From positions 1 to 40,963 of the forward strand of contig CALVLT010000019.1 in assembly GCA_944340905.1 (NCBI GenBank): a DNA stretch of 40,963 nt, given 5' to 3'. A program made the position numbers and the translations under genes. The DNA is from an uncultured Clostridia bacterium. GTDB lineage: Bacteria > Bacillota > Clostridia > Christensenellales > Borkfalkiaceae. Shown here piece after piece: positions 16,645-25,001 of this stretch (the first letter of the stretch is position 1; each line of letters starts with the position of its first letter). The notes under the pieces are model-generated. The model saw only the letters and a program-made list of their open reading frames with translations, was not told the origin of the DNA and did not search any database.

Positions 16645-17823
16645 TCACGCATTTTTCCGCAATTTTTCCACAAAACGGGCGATGCGCTCCGCCGCCTCCT
16701 TGAGTTCGTCCATGCCCGTGGCATACGAACAGCGCACGTGATACCTGCCGCACGTGCCGAAGGCGTCCCCGGGCACCACGGCGACCTGCTCCTCCTTCAG
16801 AAGGCGCTCGGCGAACTGCTCGCCCGTCAGCCCCGTTGCCTGCACCGAGGGGAAGGCGTAGAACGCCCCGCGCGGCTCGAAACAGGAGAGCCCCATCGCA
16901 TTGAACGCACCCACAAGAAAGCGGCGGCGGCGGTCGTACTCCTCCCGCATCTTTGCAACGGAGGCAAAGCCGTCTGAAAAGCCGCCCGTGAGCGCCGCCA
17001 CGGCGGCGTGCTGGGCGATGCGCGGCGCGCAGAGCATGGTGTACTGGTGCACCTTGAGCATGGCGGCGTCGAGCGCCTTGGGCGCGCACGCATAGCCGAT
17101 GCGCCAGCCCGTCATGGCGAACGCCTTGGAAAAGCCCGAGAGCAGAACAGTGCGCTCCTTCATATCCTCAAGGGACGCCACGGAGCAGTGCTGACCGCCG
17201 TAGGTCAGTTCGGCGTAGATCTCGTCGGAGATGACGAGAAGGTCGTGTTTTTTGAGAACGGGCAGGATCTTTTCGAGCTGCTCCCGCGTCATGATGCCCC
17301 CTGTCGGGTTGTTGGGGTAGGCGAGGATGACCGACTTGGTGCGCGGCGTCACCGCCTCTTCGAGCGCCTCGGGCGTGAGGATGAACCCGTTCTCCGCGCT
17401 GCAGCGCACGGGAACGGGCACCCCGCCGCACAGGCTGACGATGGGCGCGTAGGAGACATAGGCGGGATCGGGCATGAGCACCTCGTCGCCCGCCTCGCAG
17501 GTGGTGCGCAGCGCCAGGTCGATGCCCTCGCTCGCCCCCACGGTGACGATGATCTCATCGGGCGCATACTGCGCGCCGAAACGCTCGGAAAGATAGCGCG
17601 AGATGAGTTCGCGCAGCTCGTAGAGCCCGCGGTTGCCCGTGTAGGAGGTGTACCCCTTCTGCAGGGAGCGGATTCCCGCGCTGCGGATGTCCCAGGGGGT
17701 GACAAAGTCCGGCTCGCCCACGCCGAGGGAGATGGCGTCGGGCAGCGTCTCGACGATGTCAAAATATTTGCGGATGCCGCTCGGTTTGAGCGCCTTGGCG
17801 CGCCCGGTGAGAAAGTCCCTCAT
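16645..17823 (-). CDS. Class I/II PLP-dependent aminotransferase
   Basis: A 392-residue fold-type I aminotransferase of the AspC/PatA group. The substrate-binding GVGEPDF is at 34-40, the PLP-contacting AYPNNPTGG at 168-176, SDEIYAELTY at 199-208, and the Schiff-base lysine is Lys233 in SGFSKAFAMTGWRIGY. Members transaminate aspartate, aromatic amino acids or N-acetyl-diaminopimelate; the amino donor here is not decidable. It overlaps the upstream Lrp-family gene by four bases (ATGA), a frequent clostridial pairing, which suggests the regulator controls amino-acid use through this enzyme. Confidence 0.92.
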   Translation of the reverse strand: MRDFLTGRAKALKPSGIRKYFDIVETLPDAISLGVGEPDFVTPWDIRSAGIRSLQKGYTSYTGNRGLYELRELISRYLSERFGAQYAPDEIIVTVGASEGIDLALRTTCEAGDEVLMPDPAYVSYAPIVSLCGGVPVPVRCSAENGFILTPEALEEAVTPRTKSVILAYPNNPTGGIMTREQLEKILPVLKKHDLLVISDEIYAELTYGGQHCSVASLEDMKERTVLLSGFSKAFAMTGWRIGYACAPKALDAAMLKVHQYTMLCAPRIAQHAAVAALTGGFSDGFASVAKMREEYDRRRRFLVGAFNAMGLSCFEPRGAFYAFPSVQATGLTGEQFAERLLKEEQVAVVPGDAFGTCGRYHVRCSYATGMDELKEAAERIARFVEKLRKNA

Positions 17824-18311
17824 GCCTGTACGGACAGCCTGCGTGTTTTGTCCCGCCCTGCGGTGAGCGCTCCCTCGATCTTGTACTTTTTGAGAATGAA
17901 GTGGGTGGCGGTGGAGAGCACGCTGTCAAAGGTGGAGATGCACTCTGAGACAAAGCGCGAGACAGACTTGATGGACCCCGCCTCCACGATGACCAGAAGG
18001 TCGTAGGCGCCGCTCATGAGATAGAGCGTCTTGACCTCCTCGTGCTGCGCAAGTTCCTGCGCGATGCCGTCAAACCCCGTGCCGCCGCGCGGGGCGATCT
18101 TGACCTCGATGAGCGCCTCGACGCACTCGTCCTCCTCCTCGTCGAGGTTGGCGATCGCCGTGTATTTGACAATGGTGCCCCGCTTTTCCATGGCGCGGAT
18201 CGCATCGCGCACCGCCTCTTCGCGCTCGCCGAGCATGACGGCGATCTGCGCGGCATCCGTGCGGCTGTCCTCCTGAAGAATGCCCAAAATGTCCCGTTCC
18301 AGCTTGTTCAT
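17820..18311 (-). CDS. Lrp/AsnC-family transcriptional regulator
   Basis: A 163-residue regulator. Residues about 1-60 form the AsnC-type winged helix-turn-helix (LERDILGILQEDSRTDAAQIAVMLG), and about 65-150 the amino-acid-binding RAM domain (ALIEVKIAP ... YLMSGAYDLLVIVEA). It probably senses an amino acid and controls its own operon with the aminotransferase, to which it is translationally coupled. GGAGGGG precedes the ATG at 18311. Its promoter is divergent from that of the small gene at 18431. Confidence 0.93.
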   Translation of the reverse strand: MNKLERDILGILQEDSRTDAAQIAVMLGEREEAVRDAIRAMEKRGTIVKYTAIANLDEEEDECVEALIEVKIAPRGGTGFDGIAQELAQHEEVKTLYLMSGAYDLLVIVEAGSIKSVSRFVSECISTFDSVLSTATHFILKKYKIEGALTAGRDKTRRLSVQA

Positions 18312-18358
18312 ACCTTCCCCTCCGCGGTCGGCTCCCGTTGTTCGGGATGATTTTGTTT

Positions 18359-18388
18359 ATTATACCGCAGTTTCCCCCCGCAAGTCAA
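18359..18388 (-). promoter_or_regulatory. Promoter of lrp-aminotransferase operon
   Basis: TTGACT and TATAAT with an 18-base spacer on the minus strand; the leader is about 40 bases. The -35 lies within ten bases of the divergent promoter's -35. Confidence 0.7.
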
Positions 18389-18395
18389 ATTATAT

Positions 18396-18424
18396 TTGCT
18401 TTTTTCGCGAAACTTTCGTATAAT
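18396..18424 (+). promoter_or_regulatory. Promoter with predicted leaderless start (small gene at 18431)
   Basis: TTGCTT and TATAAT with a 17-base spacer. TATAAT is followed by AGGAGC and then the ATG, so the AGGAG is one base from the start codon, too close for normal use as a ribosome binding site. Confidence 0.65.
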
Positions 18425-18430
18425 AGGAGC

Positions 18431-18688
18431 ATGTTCCGCATCTGGGCAAAGGTTTTCAAGGACGGCCATATCATAAAACAGACCACGTATGAGCGCGAGG
18501 AGAAGTTTTCCTATTCGCGCTTTTTCCGCTATCTCGCCGACATCTGCGACGAGCTGGACGTGCCCACGCCCGTGCTGCTCAAGACGAGCATTTTCAACTA
18601 CGCCAAGTTCAACCACGTCGTGTTCCGCCCCTCCGACTTCATGGAATCCGTTCCGTTCGACAGACTTGTGCTGGAAAATATTTTATAG
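18431..18688 (+). CDS. Small conserved-looking protein of unknown function
   Basis: An 85-residue soluble protein beginning MFRIWAKVFKDGHIIKQTTY. It is rich in aromatic residues (RFFRYLADICDELDVPTPVL) and has no transmembrane segment or metal motif. Similar short proteins occur in clostridia from memory, but I cannot name the family or a function. Coding is supported by the consensus promoter exactly upstream and by normal codon use. Promoter geometry suggests a leaderless transcript. It stands alone; a repeat-like stretch follows. Confidence 0.75.
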   Translation: MFRIWAKVFKDGHIIKQTTYEREEKFSYSRFFRYLADICDELDVPTPVLLKTSIFNYAKFNHVVFRPSDFMESVPFDRLVLENIL

Positions 18689-18860
18689 CGCTCTCCGCTA
18701 TTTCCCGAGGGGATTCTTACTGCGGCTGCGCCCTCCGCTCTGCTCGCCGCCAAAGGCGGCACACGAGGGCCATAGGGCCGAAGTATGACATAAGCCCAAA
18801 GAGTGCTCCTCCGACCGTTAATTTTGTGAAATTTTTCGTTTTGCTGCGCTGAAACCCGAA
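18689..18860. repeat. Degenerate intergenic repeat fragment
   Basis: The gap before the acyltransferase contains a GAGGGGATTCTTACTGCGGC-type fragment similar to the other intergenic clusters, and short GC-rich inverted repeats around GCCGCCAAAGGCGGC (about 18750-18764). No gene is seen. Confidence 0.45.
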
Positions 18861-18865
18861 CAGCG

Positions 18866-18894
18866 TTGACAAAACCTCCGCTTTTTGATAAGAT
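18866..18894 (+). promoter_or_regulatory. Promoter of plsC-like/gltS operon
   Basis: TTGACA is followed after 17 bases by TAAGAT (4 of 6 matches). A leader of about 30 bases precedes the ATG at 18932; it has no clear Shine-Dalgarno sequence. Confidence 0.55.
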
Positions 18895-18931
18895 ATATTC
18901 TGTAAGAAATCCATTTTACGGCACAAAAGCA

Positions 18932-20152
18932 ATGAAAAACAAGAAAAAAACCAAACAGAACCCCAAGAAAAACCTGTGGGTCAAGAAACGCCACGCGCGC
19001 GTGTTCGCCTTTCTGCGCTTTGCCATGGCGGGCTTTATCCGCCTGAAGTACCATTACAAGGCGGAAAAAGCGCCCATCGAAAAGGGTCCCTGCCTCATTC
19101 TGCACAATCACCAGGCAACGATGGACCCTTTCTTCGTCTCCAAGGCGTTCCGTTTCCCCATCTACTTCATTACCTCGGACGATTTGTTCAACCTGAAGGT
19201 CTCCCCGCTCATCCGCTACCTGGCGGCGCCCATCCCCAAGTCCAAGTCGATGACCGACCTTGCCGCCGTCAAGAACGCGCTGCGCGTGCTGCGCGAGGGC
19301 GGCGCCGTGGGCGTTGCGCCCGAGGGCAACCGCACCTTCAGCGGCAGGCAATGGGAATTTTCCGACGCCATTGCCAAGCTCGTCAAGACGGCGAACGTGC
19401 CCGTCGTGCTGTTCAACCTGTGCGGCGGCTACGGCACCGATCCCCGCTGGGGGCACAGCGTGCGCAGGGGCACCAGATACACGGGGCGCGTCACGCGCAT
19501 CCTCTATCCCGACGACTACAAGGACATGTCCGCAGAGGAACTGTGCGACCTGATCAAGGCGGAGCTGAACGTGGTGGACGCCGATTCGGGCGAGCGCTAC
19601 AAGAGCCGCAAGCGCGCCGAATACATCGAGCGCGCCCTGTACATGTGCCCCGTCTGCGGCAAGATCGGCACGATCGCCTCCAAGGGCACGCACTTTGCCT
19701 GCTCGTCCTGCGGCACGGCGGCGGAGTACACCGAACAGCTCACCATCGACCCGCCCTACGGCGGCTTTACGAAAATTTACGAGTGGTACGATTGGGAGCG
19801 CGCCGCGCTCATCCCGCGCATGCTCGGGGGCGAAGTGCTCTCGGACAAGGACATTTTATTCATTGACAGCGTCAAGTGCAAGCGCAAGATTTTCCTGGAC
19901 GGCAACGCCGTCGCCATGGATGCGCGCGCGATCACGGTGACGGGACTGGGCGGAACATACGTGTTCCCCCTGGATGAGATCGACGCGATGGCCGCCGTGG
20001 GAAAGAAGAAGTTCAACTTCTATTTCCGCGGGAAAATATATCAGATCAAGGGAAACGTGCACTTTTGCGGCGTCAAGTACGTGCACGCCTTCAACGGTCT
20101 GCGCGCGGCACGCATGGCACAGAGCGCAGACAAACAAGGAGAGGACGCATGA
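18932..20152 (+). CDS. PlsC-like 1-acylglycerol-3-phosphate acyltransferase with C-terminal zinc ribbon
   Basis: A 406-residue protein. Residues about 45-215 form the acyltransferase domain, with the HxxxxD catalytic motif at His60-Asp65 (HQATMD) and the phosphate-binding EGNR at 131-134. In family members this transfers an acyl chain to lysophosphatidate in phospholipid synthesis at the membrane. The C-terminal extension is unusual: a four-Cys zinc ribbon (C239, C242, C257, C260) and then a beta-rich segment (about 310-395) that looks PH-like and may bind membrane. Simple PlsC enzymes are about 200-250 residues. Its stop overlaps the gltS start (ATGA). The ATG at 18932 is preferred because the longer frame begins inside the -35 box. 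Confidence 0.85.
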   Translation: MKNKKKTKQNPKKNLWVKKRHARVFAFLRFAMAGFIRLKYHYKAEKAPIEKGPCLILHNHQATMDPFFVSKAFRFPIYFITSDDLFNLKVSPLIRYLAAPIPKSKSMTDLAAVKNALRVLREGGAVGVAPEGNRTFSGRQWEFSDAIAKLVKTANVPVVLFNLCGGYGTDPRWGHSVRRGTRYTGRVTRILYPDDYKDMSAEELCDLIKAELNVVDADSGERYKSRKRAEYIERALYMCPVCGKIGTIASKGTHFACSSCGTAAEYTEQLTIDPPYGGFTKIYEWYDWERAALIPRMLGGEVLSDKDILFIDSVKCKRKIFLDGNAVAMDARAITVTGLGGTYVFPLDEIDAMAAVGKKKFNFYFRGKIYQIKGNVHFCGVKYVHAFNGLRAARMAQSADKQGEDA

Positions 20153-21699
20153 GTTTTGCCGAACTGAACATCTGGACCTTCATCATGATCTTTGCCACGC
20201 TGCTTGCGAGCATGCTGGTGGCGAGCATCCTCAAGCGGTTTATCCCCTTCCTGCAGAAGACGCTCATTCCCGTCTCCGTACTCGGGGGGATCATCCTGCT
20301 CATCATCTCCACCGTCGTCTACTTTACGGCGGGAGACTATCTGTTCAACCTGCCCGTGTACGGCGACGGTTCGGACGGCGCCAAGACGGGCATGGAAGTG
20401 CTGGAGATGATCACCTATCACTGCCTGGGCATCGGCTTTATCGCCTCGGGCATGCGCAGTTCCAAAAAGAAGTTTACCAAACAACGCGCGGGCGAGATCT
20501 TCGATTCGGGCGTGACCACCGTCAACGGATACCTCATCCAGGCGTTCGCCGGACTGATCATCACCATCATCGCGGTGTGGGCGATCGGCACGGACGGCAT
20601 GATCTCGGCGGCGGGCATCCTGCTCGCCTTCGGATTCGGCCAGGGCACGGGACAGGCGCTCAACTACGGAAAAATGTATGAGAACGACTATGGCTTTGTG
20701 GGCGGTTCCAACTTCGGGCTGACCATCGCCGCGCTCGGCTTTCTGGTCGCCTGCATCGGCGGCGTCATCTACATCAACGTGATGCGCAAGAAGGGTCAGA
20801 TCAAGATCGACACCTCGGTGCGCCGTTCCACCCTCGCCGATTACGAGGATGAAAACGAGATTCCCGCCGTCTCCTCCATGGATAAGATGACCATGCAGGT
20901 CGCCGTCGTGCTGGCGATCTATGCCATCTCCTTCGGCATCATGTACGGACTGGCCGCTCTCTTTGGCGACAGCCTTGCCGATACACTGTTCGGGTTCAAC
21001 TTCCTCATCGGCGTGCTGCTCACCGTTCCCGCCAAGGCGATCCTGAACAAGCTCTACGACAAGGGCGTCATCAAAAAGCGCGTCATCAACAACTACATGA
21101 TGGATCGCATCAGCGGGCTTGCCTTCGATCTGATGATCGTGGCGGGCGTTGCCGCCATTCAGCTGCCGCTGCTTGCCACCTACTGGGGCGTGCTCATTCT
21201 GCTTGCAGTGGCGGGCACGGTGCTCACCTTCCTGTACGTCAACTTCGTCTGCAAAAAGCTCTTCCCCGGCTACCGCCACGAGCAGTTCCTTGCCTTCTTC
21301 GGCATGCTGACGGGCACCGCCAGCACGGGCATGATCTTGCTGCGCGAGATCGACGGCAGCTACCGCACCCCCGCCAGCGAAAACCTTGTGTACCAGAGCC
21401 TGCCCGCCATCGTGTTCGGGTTCCCCCTCATGTTCCTTGCCCCGTGGGCGGCGGAGAGCAATATGGCGGCGCTCATCGTCTGTATCATCGTGGGCGTGTG
21501 TTTCGTCGTCCTGAACGTCGTGCTGTTCCGCAGGAGCATCTTCAAAAAGCAGTTTGCCAAAGCCGCTGCAAGGCATGCCGCCGCCGGAGAGGGCGCGGAC
21601 GGCACCGATACGCTACCCCTCCCCTCGGACGCAGATGCGTCCTCTGCGGACATGGGCGATTCGGACGGCTCCCCCTCGGACATGCCCCCGTCTGAATGA
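20149..21699 (+). CDS. Sodium/glutamate symporter (GltS family)
   Basis: A 516-residue polytopic protein of the glutamate:sodium symporter family, which takes up glutamate with Na+ at the cytoplasmic membrane. The two inverted halves each carry a pore-loop motif: FGFGQGTGQALNYG (about 163-176) in the first and LTGTASTGMILLREID (about 385-400) in the second. A charged cytoplasmic loop lies near residues 220-245. The last about 45 residues are acidic and rich in Ser, Asp and Pro, and are longer than in E. coli GltS (about 400 residues). It is coupled to the acyltransferase gene and ends in a strong terminator. Confidence 0.92.
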   Translation: MSFAELNIWTFIMIFATLLASMLVASILKRFIPFLQKTLIPVSVLGGIILLIISTVVYFTAGDYLFNLPVYGDGSDGAKTGMEVLEMITYHCLGIGFIASGMRSSKKKFTKQRAGEIFDSGVTTVNGYLIQAFAGLIITIIAVWAIGTDGMISAAGILLAFGFGQGTGQALNYGKMYENDYGFVGGSNFGLTIAALGFLVACIGGVIYINVMRKKGQIKIDTSVRRSTLADYEDENEIPAVSSMDKMTMQVAVVLAIYAISFGIMYGLAALFGDSLADTLFGFNFLIGVLLTVPAKAILNKLYDKGVIKKRVINNYMMDRISGLAFDLMIVAGVAAIQLPLLATYWGVLILLAVAGTVLTFLYVNFVCKKLFPGYRHEQFLAFFGMLTGTASTGMILLREIDGSYRTPASENLVYQSLPAIVFGFPLMFLAPWAAESNMAALIVCIIVGVCFVVLNVVLFRRSIFKKQFAKAAARHAAAGEGADGTDTLPLPSDADASSADMGDSDGSPSDMPPSE

Positions 21700-21760
21700 T
21701 TTACAAGTGTGCTTTTTCACGAACATGCAGACATGCCCTGTTTGAATGATTCAATGATCA

Positions 21761-21803
21761 ACCCCAGCCCGCCGTCCGATAGGACGGCGGGCTGGGGTTT
21801 TTG
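21761..21803 (+). terminator. Strong terminator after gltS
   Basis: Sixteen-base GC-rich arms (CCCCAGCCCGCCGTCC and its complement) enclose GATA and are followed by TTTTT. Confidence 0.9.
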
Positions 21804-21837
21804 TCGTCAGTTATAGCCGCGGCTTAGCGCCTCGATC

Positions 21838-22140
21838 AAACGTCATTCTGAAGAGCGCAGCCCCGTGAGAATCCCCCCTGTCCTTCGGATATCCCCCCTT
21901 AAAACAAAGTGTTAAGGGGGGCGAGAGACCACGTAGTCTTGCCCGTAAGACGACGTATGAGGGGACTCTTACAGCGGCACATGTATTCACATATGCCTTG
22001 TGCGCTGCGTCGTCAAAATACTTCCGCAGCCGTGGCGCACAAGAGCCAAAGGCTCGATGTAGACCCGAAGGGGCGAAGTTGTGACGGTTGGCGGGGATTA
22101 TTCGGCATGCGCGATGCTGCCCTGCGGCGGGAAACCGCGC
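21838..22140. repeat. Intergenic palindromic repeat cluster, copy 2
   Basis: No gene is seen here. The stretch contains a GTCATTCTGA module (from 21842), a CCCCCCTTA/TTAAGGGGGG palindrome (about 21893-21921), a TGCCCGTAAGACGACGTA module (about 21942-21959, seen again at about 30509) and shorter inverted repeats up to the DUF378-like gene. Confidence 0.6.
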
Positions 22141-22179
22141 TTGCGGAAAATTTTCCCGAAAAACACGCATACTGCGGGC

Positions 22180-22389
22180 ATGAAACTGACGACGATCTTG
22201 TGCTGTGGGGTGCTCATCGCGTTCGGGCTGGGCGCGTGCATCTTTGCCCTGACGGGCTTTGACGTACTTGCCTTTTTCACCTTGGGCAATGCCGCCGCCT
22301 ACCGCGCACTGCTCTCCCTGACGGGCGTGGCGGCGCTGTGGGTCACGTTCTGGCTGATCTTCTTCCGCCCGACGCGCCGTCTGCGCTGA
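22180..22389 (+). CDS. DUF378-like small membrane protein
   Basis: A 69-residue protein with two predicted transmembrane helices, at about 4-28 and 43-62. The layout, with a GFDVLAFFTLGN turn between the helices followed by AYRALLSLTGVAALW, resembles DUF378 proteins; the molecular role is unknown. The start is the ATG at 22180, with GCGGG as a weak ribosome binding site. Its stop is eight bases before the -35 of the queT promoter. Assignment rests on pattern similarity only. Confidence 0.6.
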   Translation: MKLTTILCCGVLIAFGLGACIFALTGFDVLAFFTLGNAAAYRALLSLTGVAALWVTFWLIFFRPTRRLR

Positions 22390-22396
22390 AAAACGC

Positions 22397-22425
22397 TTGA
22401 CGCGCCCTGCAAATTCTTCTATAAT
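22397..22425 (+). promoter_or_regulatory. Promoter of queT
   Basis: TTGACG and TATAAT with a 17-base spacer, placed so that the transcript begins just before the preQ1 aptamer. Confidence 0.8.
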
Positions 22426-22434
22426 AGATGGCAA

Positions 22435-22476
22435 CGGAAGGTTTTCGGTCAACACTTCCGAATAAAAAAACCGAGG
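22435..22476 (+). ncRNA. PreQ1-I riboswitch
   Basis: The stem P1 is CGGAAG (22435-22440) paired with CTTCCG (22455-22460). The 14-base loop contains CGGT (22446-22449), which can pair with ACCG (22470-22473) after an A-rich tail AATAAAAAAA, giving the H-type pseudoknot of preQ1 type I aptamers. GAGG at 22473-22476 is the ribosome binding site of queT and overlaps the pseudoknot strand, so preQ1 binding should hide it and reduce translation. The downstream gene belongs to the queuosine-precursor transporter family, matching known regulon members. Confidence 0.88.
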
Positions 22477-22483
22477 TTTTTTC

Positions 22484-23098
22484 ATGTTCCGGAACATTTT
22501 CACCACCAAGCGCATCTGCCGCGCGGGCATCATCGCCGCGCTGTACGTGGCGCTCACCTATGCCTTCGCACCCGTTGCGTTCGGCATCTTTCAGATCAGG
22601 CCTGGCGAGGCGCTCACCCTTCTGCCCCTTTTCTTCCCCGAGGCGATCCCCGCGCTGTACGTGGGGTGCCTGCTGGCGAACCTCGCCTCCCCCTTTCTGC
22701 TCTACGACCTGACGATCGGCCCGCTCGCCACCCTTGCCGCCGCCGTCTGCACCTATTTTATCGGCGTTGCCCTGCGCAAATATACGGGCAAGGGCGCCGC
22801 CGTGGCGAAGGTGGGGCTGGGCGGAATCTTCCCCATTCTGTTCAATGCGTTCGTCATTCCCGCCGTCATCGTGTTCCTGTGCAGCGAGGGCGCCGACGCC
22901 ACCATCGCCGCCTACTGGCTGACCTTCGCCTCCTTCCTGCTGACCGAAACGGTATGGGTGATCGGGCTGGGCACCCCCCTGTACGCCTTTGTTTCCAATA
23001 TGCGCAGGCGGGGCATTGCCGCCTTTACGGACGGCAAAAAGAAACCGCTGCCGCCTGCCGAGCCGCACGAACCGACCGCGCCCACCCCGCAGGCATAA
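22484..23098 (+). CDS. queT: QueT-family queuosine precursor (preQ1) transporter
   Basis: A 204-residue membrane protein with about five to six helices, of the QueT family of substrate-binding membrane components related to ECF transporters. Typical features are the start KRICRAGIIAALYVALTYAF, then FGIFQIRPGEALTLLPLFFPEAIPALYVGCLLANL, and DLTIGPLATLAAA. It should import preQ1 or another queuosine precursor. The assignment is strengthened by the preQ1-I riboswitch in its leader. The ATG at 22484 follows GAGG by seven bases. A short Pro-rich tail ends the protein. The energising ECF module is not in the window. Confidence 0.92.
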   Translation: MFRNIFTTKRICRAGIIAALYVALTYAFAPVAFGIFQIRPGEALTLLPLFFPEAIPALYVGCLLANLASPFLLYDLTIGPLATLAAAVCTYFIGVALRKYTGKGAAVAKVGLGGIFPILFNAFVIPAVIVFLCSEGADATIAAYWLTFASFLLTETVWVIGLGTPLYAFVSNMRRRGIAAFTDGKKKPLPPAEPHEPTAPTPQA

Positions 23099-23103
23099 CA
23101 TTC

Positions 23104-23141
23104 AAAACCCCGCGTTCCGACCGAAGAACGCGGGGTTTTTT
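23104..23141 (+). terminator. Bidirectional terminator between queT and cysK
   Basis: CCCCGCGTTC/GAACGCGGGG with an eight-base loop, flanked by AAAA and TTTTTT, serves both convergent genes. Confidence 0.85.
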
Positions 23142-23161
23142 GTTCGTGCGAACGGTTTTTT

Positions 23162-24088
23162 TCATGCAAACAGCGCGGTGGAGAGATACCTGTCCGCGCC
23201 GTCGGGGAAGATAACGGCGATGTTTTTGCCCGCAAACTGCGCGCGCCCTGCAAGCTGCACCGCGGCGCACAGCGCGGCGCCCGACGAGATGCCGACGAGA
23301 ACGCCCTCCCGCCCTCCCGCCTCGCGCGCAAAGGCGAATGCGTCCTCATCGGAGACGGCGAACACCTCGGAAATCAGCGACGTATCGAGAATTTCGGGCA
23401 CAAAGCCCGCGCCGATGCCCTGTATGGCGTGCGGCCCCGCCTTTCCGCCCGAGAGAACGGGGGAGCCGGCAGGTTCGACGGCGGCAATGTACACCCCGGG
23501 GTTGCGCTCGCACAAAAACCTGCCCGTGCCCGTGAGCGTGCCCCCCGTGCCGACGGCGCTGACGAGGGCGTCCACCCTGCCTTCGAGCGCCCGATCAATT
23601 TCCGGCCCCGTCGTCTCGTAGTGGGCGCGCGGGTTGGCGGGATTGGAGAACTGCCCCGGCAGATACGCCCCGGGCGTCTGCGCCGCAATGCGCTCCGCCT
23701 CCGCAATGGCGCCCGCCATGCCCTTCGCCCCGTCCGTGAGGACGACTTTTGCGCCGTATGCCTCGAGCAGCTTGATGCGCTCGCGGCTCATGGTGGAGGG
23801 CATGGTGAGTATGACGCCGTAGCCCTTTGCGCGCGCGATGGCGGCAAGCCCGATGCCCGTGTTGCCCGAGGTGGGTTCCACGATGACGCCGCCCGGGGCA
23901 AGCCTGCCCTCCTGCTCCGCCGCCGCGATCATGTATTTGGCGACCCTGTCCTTGACGGATCCTGCGGGATTGTTCTTTTCCAGCTTGGCGAAAATGCGGC
24001 CCTTCAGCGCACGCGCCGCACACAGACGGCGCATCTCGAGAAGGGGCGTTCCGCCGACCATGTCCGAAATATCCGAAAAATACGGCAT
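23162..24088 (-). CDS. cysK: Cysteine synthase (O-acetylserine sulfhydrylase)
   Basis: A 308-residue fold-type II PLP enzyme that makes cysteine from O-acetylserine and sulfide. The Schiff-base lysine is Lys46 in NPAGSVKDR, followed by the substrate loop TSGNTGIGLAAIA (about 73-85) and the phosphate-binding GTGGTLTGTGR (about 180-190). Length and motifs match CysK. GGAGGG lies before the ATG. It follows the EFR1 gene by 36 bases with no obvious terminator, so it is likely the last gene of the SDR-EFR1-cysK operon. Confidence 0.95.
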   Translation of the reverse strand: MPYFSDISDMVGGTPLLEMRRLCAARALKGRIFAKLEKNNPAGSVKDRVAKYMIAAAEQEGRLAPGGVIVEPTSGNTGIGLAAIARAKGYGVILTMPSTMSRERIKLLEAYGAKVVLTDGAKGMAGAIAEAERIAAQTPGAYLPGQFSNPANPRAHYETTGPEIDRALEGRVDALVSAVGTGGTLTGTGRFLCERNPGVYIAAVEPAGSPVLSGGKAGPHAIQGIGAGFVPEILDTSLISEVFAVSDEDAFAFAREAGGREGVLVGISSGAALCAAVQLAGRAQFAGKNIAVIFPDGADRYLSTALFA

Positions 24089-24125
24089 ACCGTGCCCTCC
24101 GCGTCTTTTCCTCTATTATACGCCC

Positions 24126-25001
24126 TCAGGCCCCGTCTGTCAACGATTCCGTGCGGCGCGTATCTTCCTCCGCGCGGTGATAATAGCGCAGATAGGACTG
24201 CCTGCAGTAGGCGCACACCTCCCGATCGGAGGCGGGCGGCGCGCCGAAATCGTAGCCGCCGTTGACCCGCCAGCCGTTGAGAATGCCCGTGCGCACGGCG
24301 TCCTTGGGGCAGCCGAAGGCGCACGCCATGCAGATGGCACAACTGCCGCCGAACACGGGCATGCCGCCCTCCATACGGATGTTGCCCTGCGGACAGCTGC
24401 GCGCGCACAGCCCGCAGCCGATGCACGCCTGCGTCACACGGAACCCCCTGCCGATCAGCGGGGCGGCGGGGTGCTCGATGCGGCAGACGGCGGAGACCGT
24501 TCTCCCCCACAGTCCCACGGCGGGAAGGGAACCTTCCCCCGCGGCGATGCACGCCGCGTCGCGCGCGATGCGCGCGAGCACCGCCCGCCACATGCGCGAC
24601 GCCATGCCGTCCGAATGGCGGAAGATGATGTTGTAGGGCATGACGTAGTGAAGATCGCCCGCCACGCGCCAGCCCTTTTTGCGCAGCATGCGCGCGGGCG
24701 CAAGAACTGCCGCATCGTTGAGGGAGAGCGGCTCGCCCGACGTGCGCAGAAGGTATGCGACGCCCCCGTCGGAAGCGGGGAGCGACTTCAGATAGCGAAG
24801 GACGGGCGCGGGCGCATTGAACCCGTGCACGGGAAAGGCGACGATAAGGCGGTCGGCGTCCGAAAGATCGGGCGCGGGACGGTCGGCGCGCAGCAGTTCG
24901 ATGCGCGCATCGCCGCCCTGTGCGCGGAACGCCTCCGCCGCCGCCTCGCACACCATCTTTGTGCTTCCGGTGCCCGTAAAACAGACAAATACCGCGTTCA
25001 T
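24126..25001 (-). CDS. EFR1-type flavodoxin-ferredoxin fusion protein
   Basis: A 291-residue redox protein. An N-terminal flavodoxin-like domain (about 1-150) begins AVFVCFTGTGSTKM, the FMN phosphate-binding loop. It is followed by a bacterial ferredoxin domain with two [4Fe-4S] sites: C193, C196, C199, C203 and C221, C224, C227, C231. NCBI calls this architecture EFR1 family ferrodoxin; the physiological partner is unknown. The ATG at 25001 overlaps the stop of the SDR gene upstream (ATGA), so the two are coupled and probably act together in one reductive pathway. Confidence 0.9.
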   Translation of the reverse strand: MNAVFVCFTGTGSTKMVCEAAAEAFRAQGGDARIELLRADRPAPDLSDADRLIVAFPVHGFNAPAPVLRYLKSLPASDGGVAYLLRTSGEPLSLNDAAVLAPARMLRKKGWRVAGDLHYVMPYNIIFRHSDGMASRMWRAVLARIARDAACIAAGEGSLPAVGLWGRTVSAVCRIEHPAAPLIGRGFRVTQACIGCGLCARSCPQGNIRMEGGMPVFGGSCAICMACAFGCPKDAVRTGILNGWRVNGGYDFGAPPASDREVCAYCRQSYLRYYHRAEEDTRRTESLTDGA

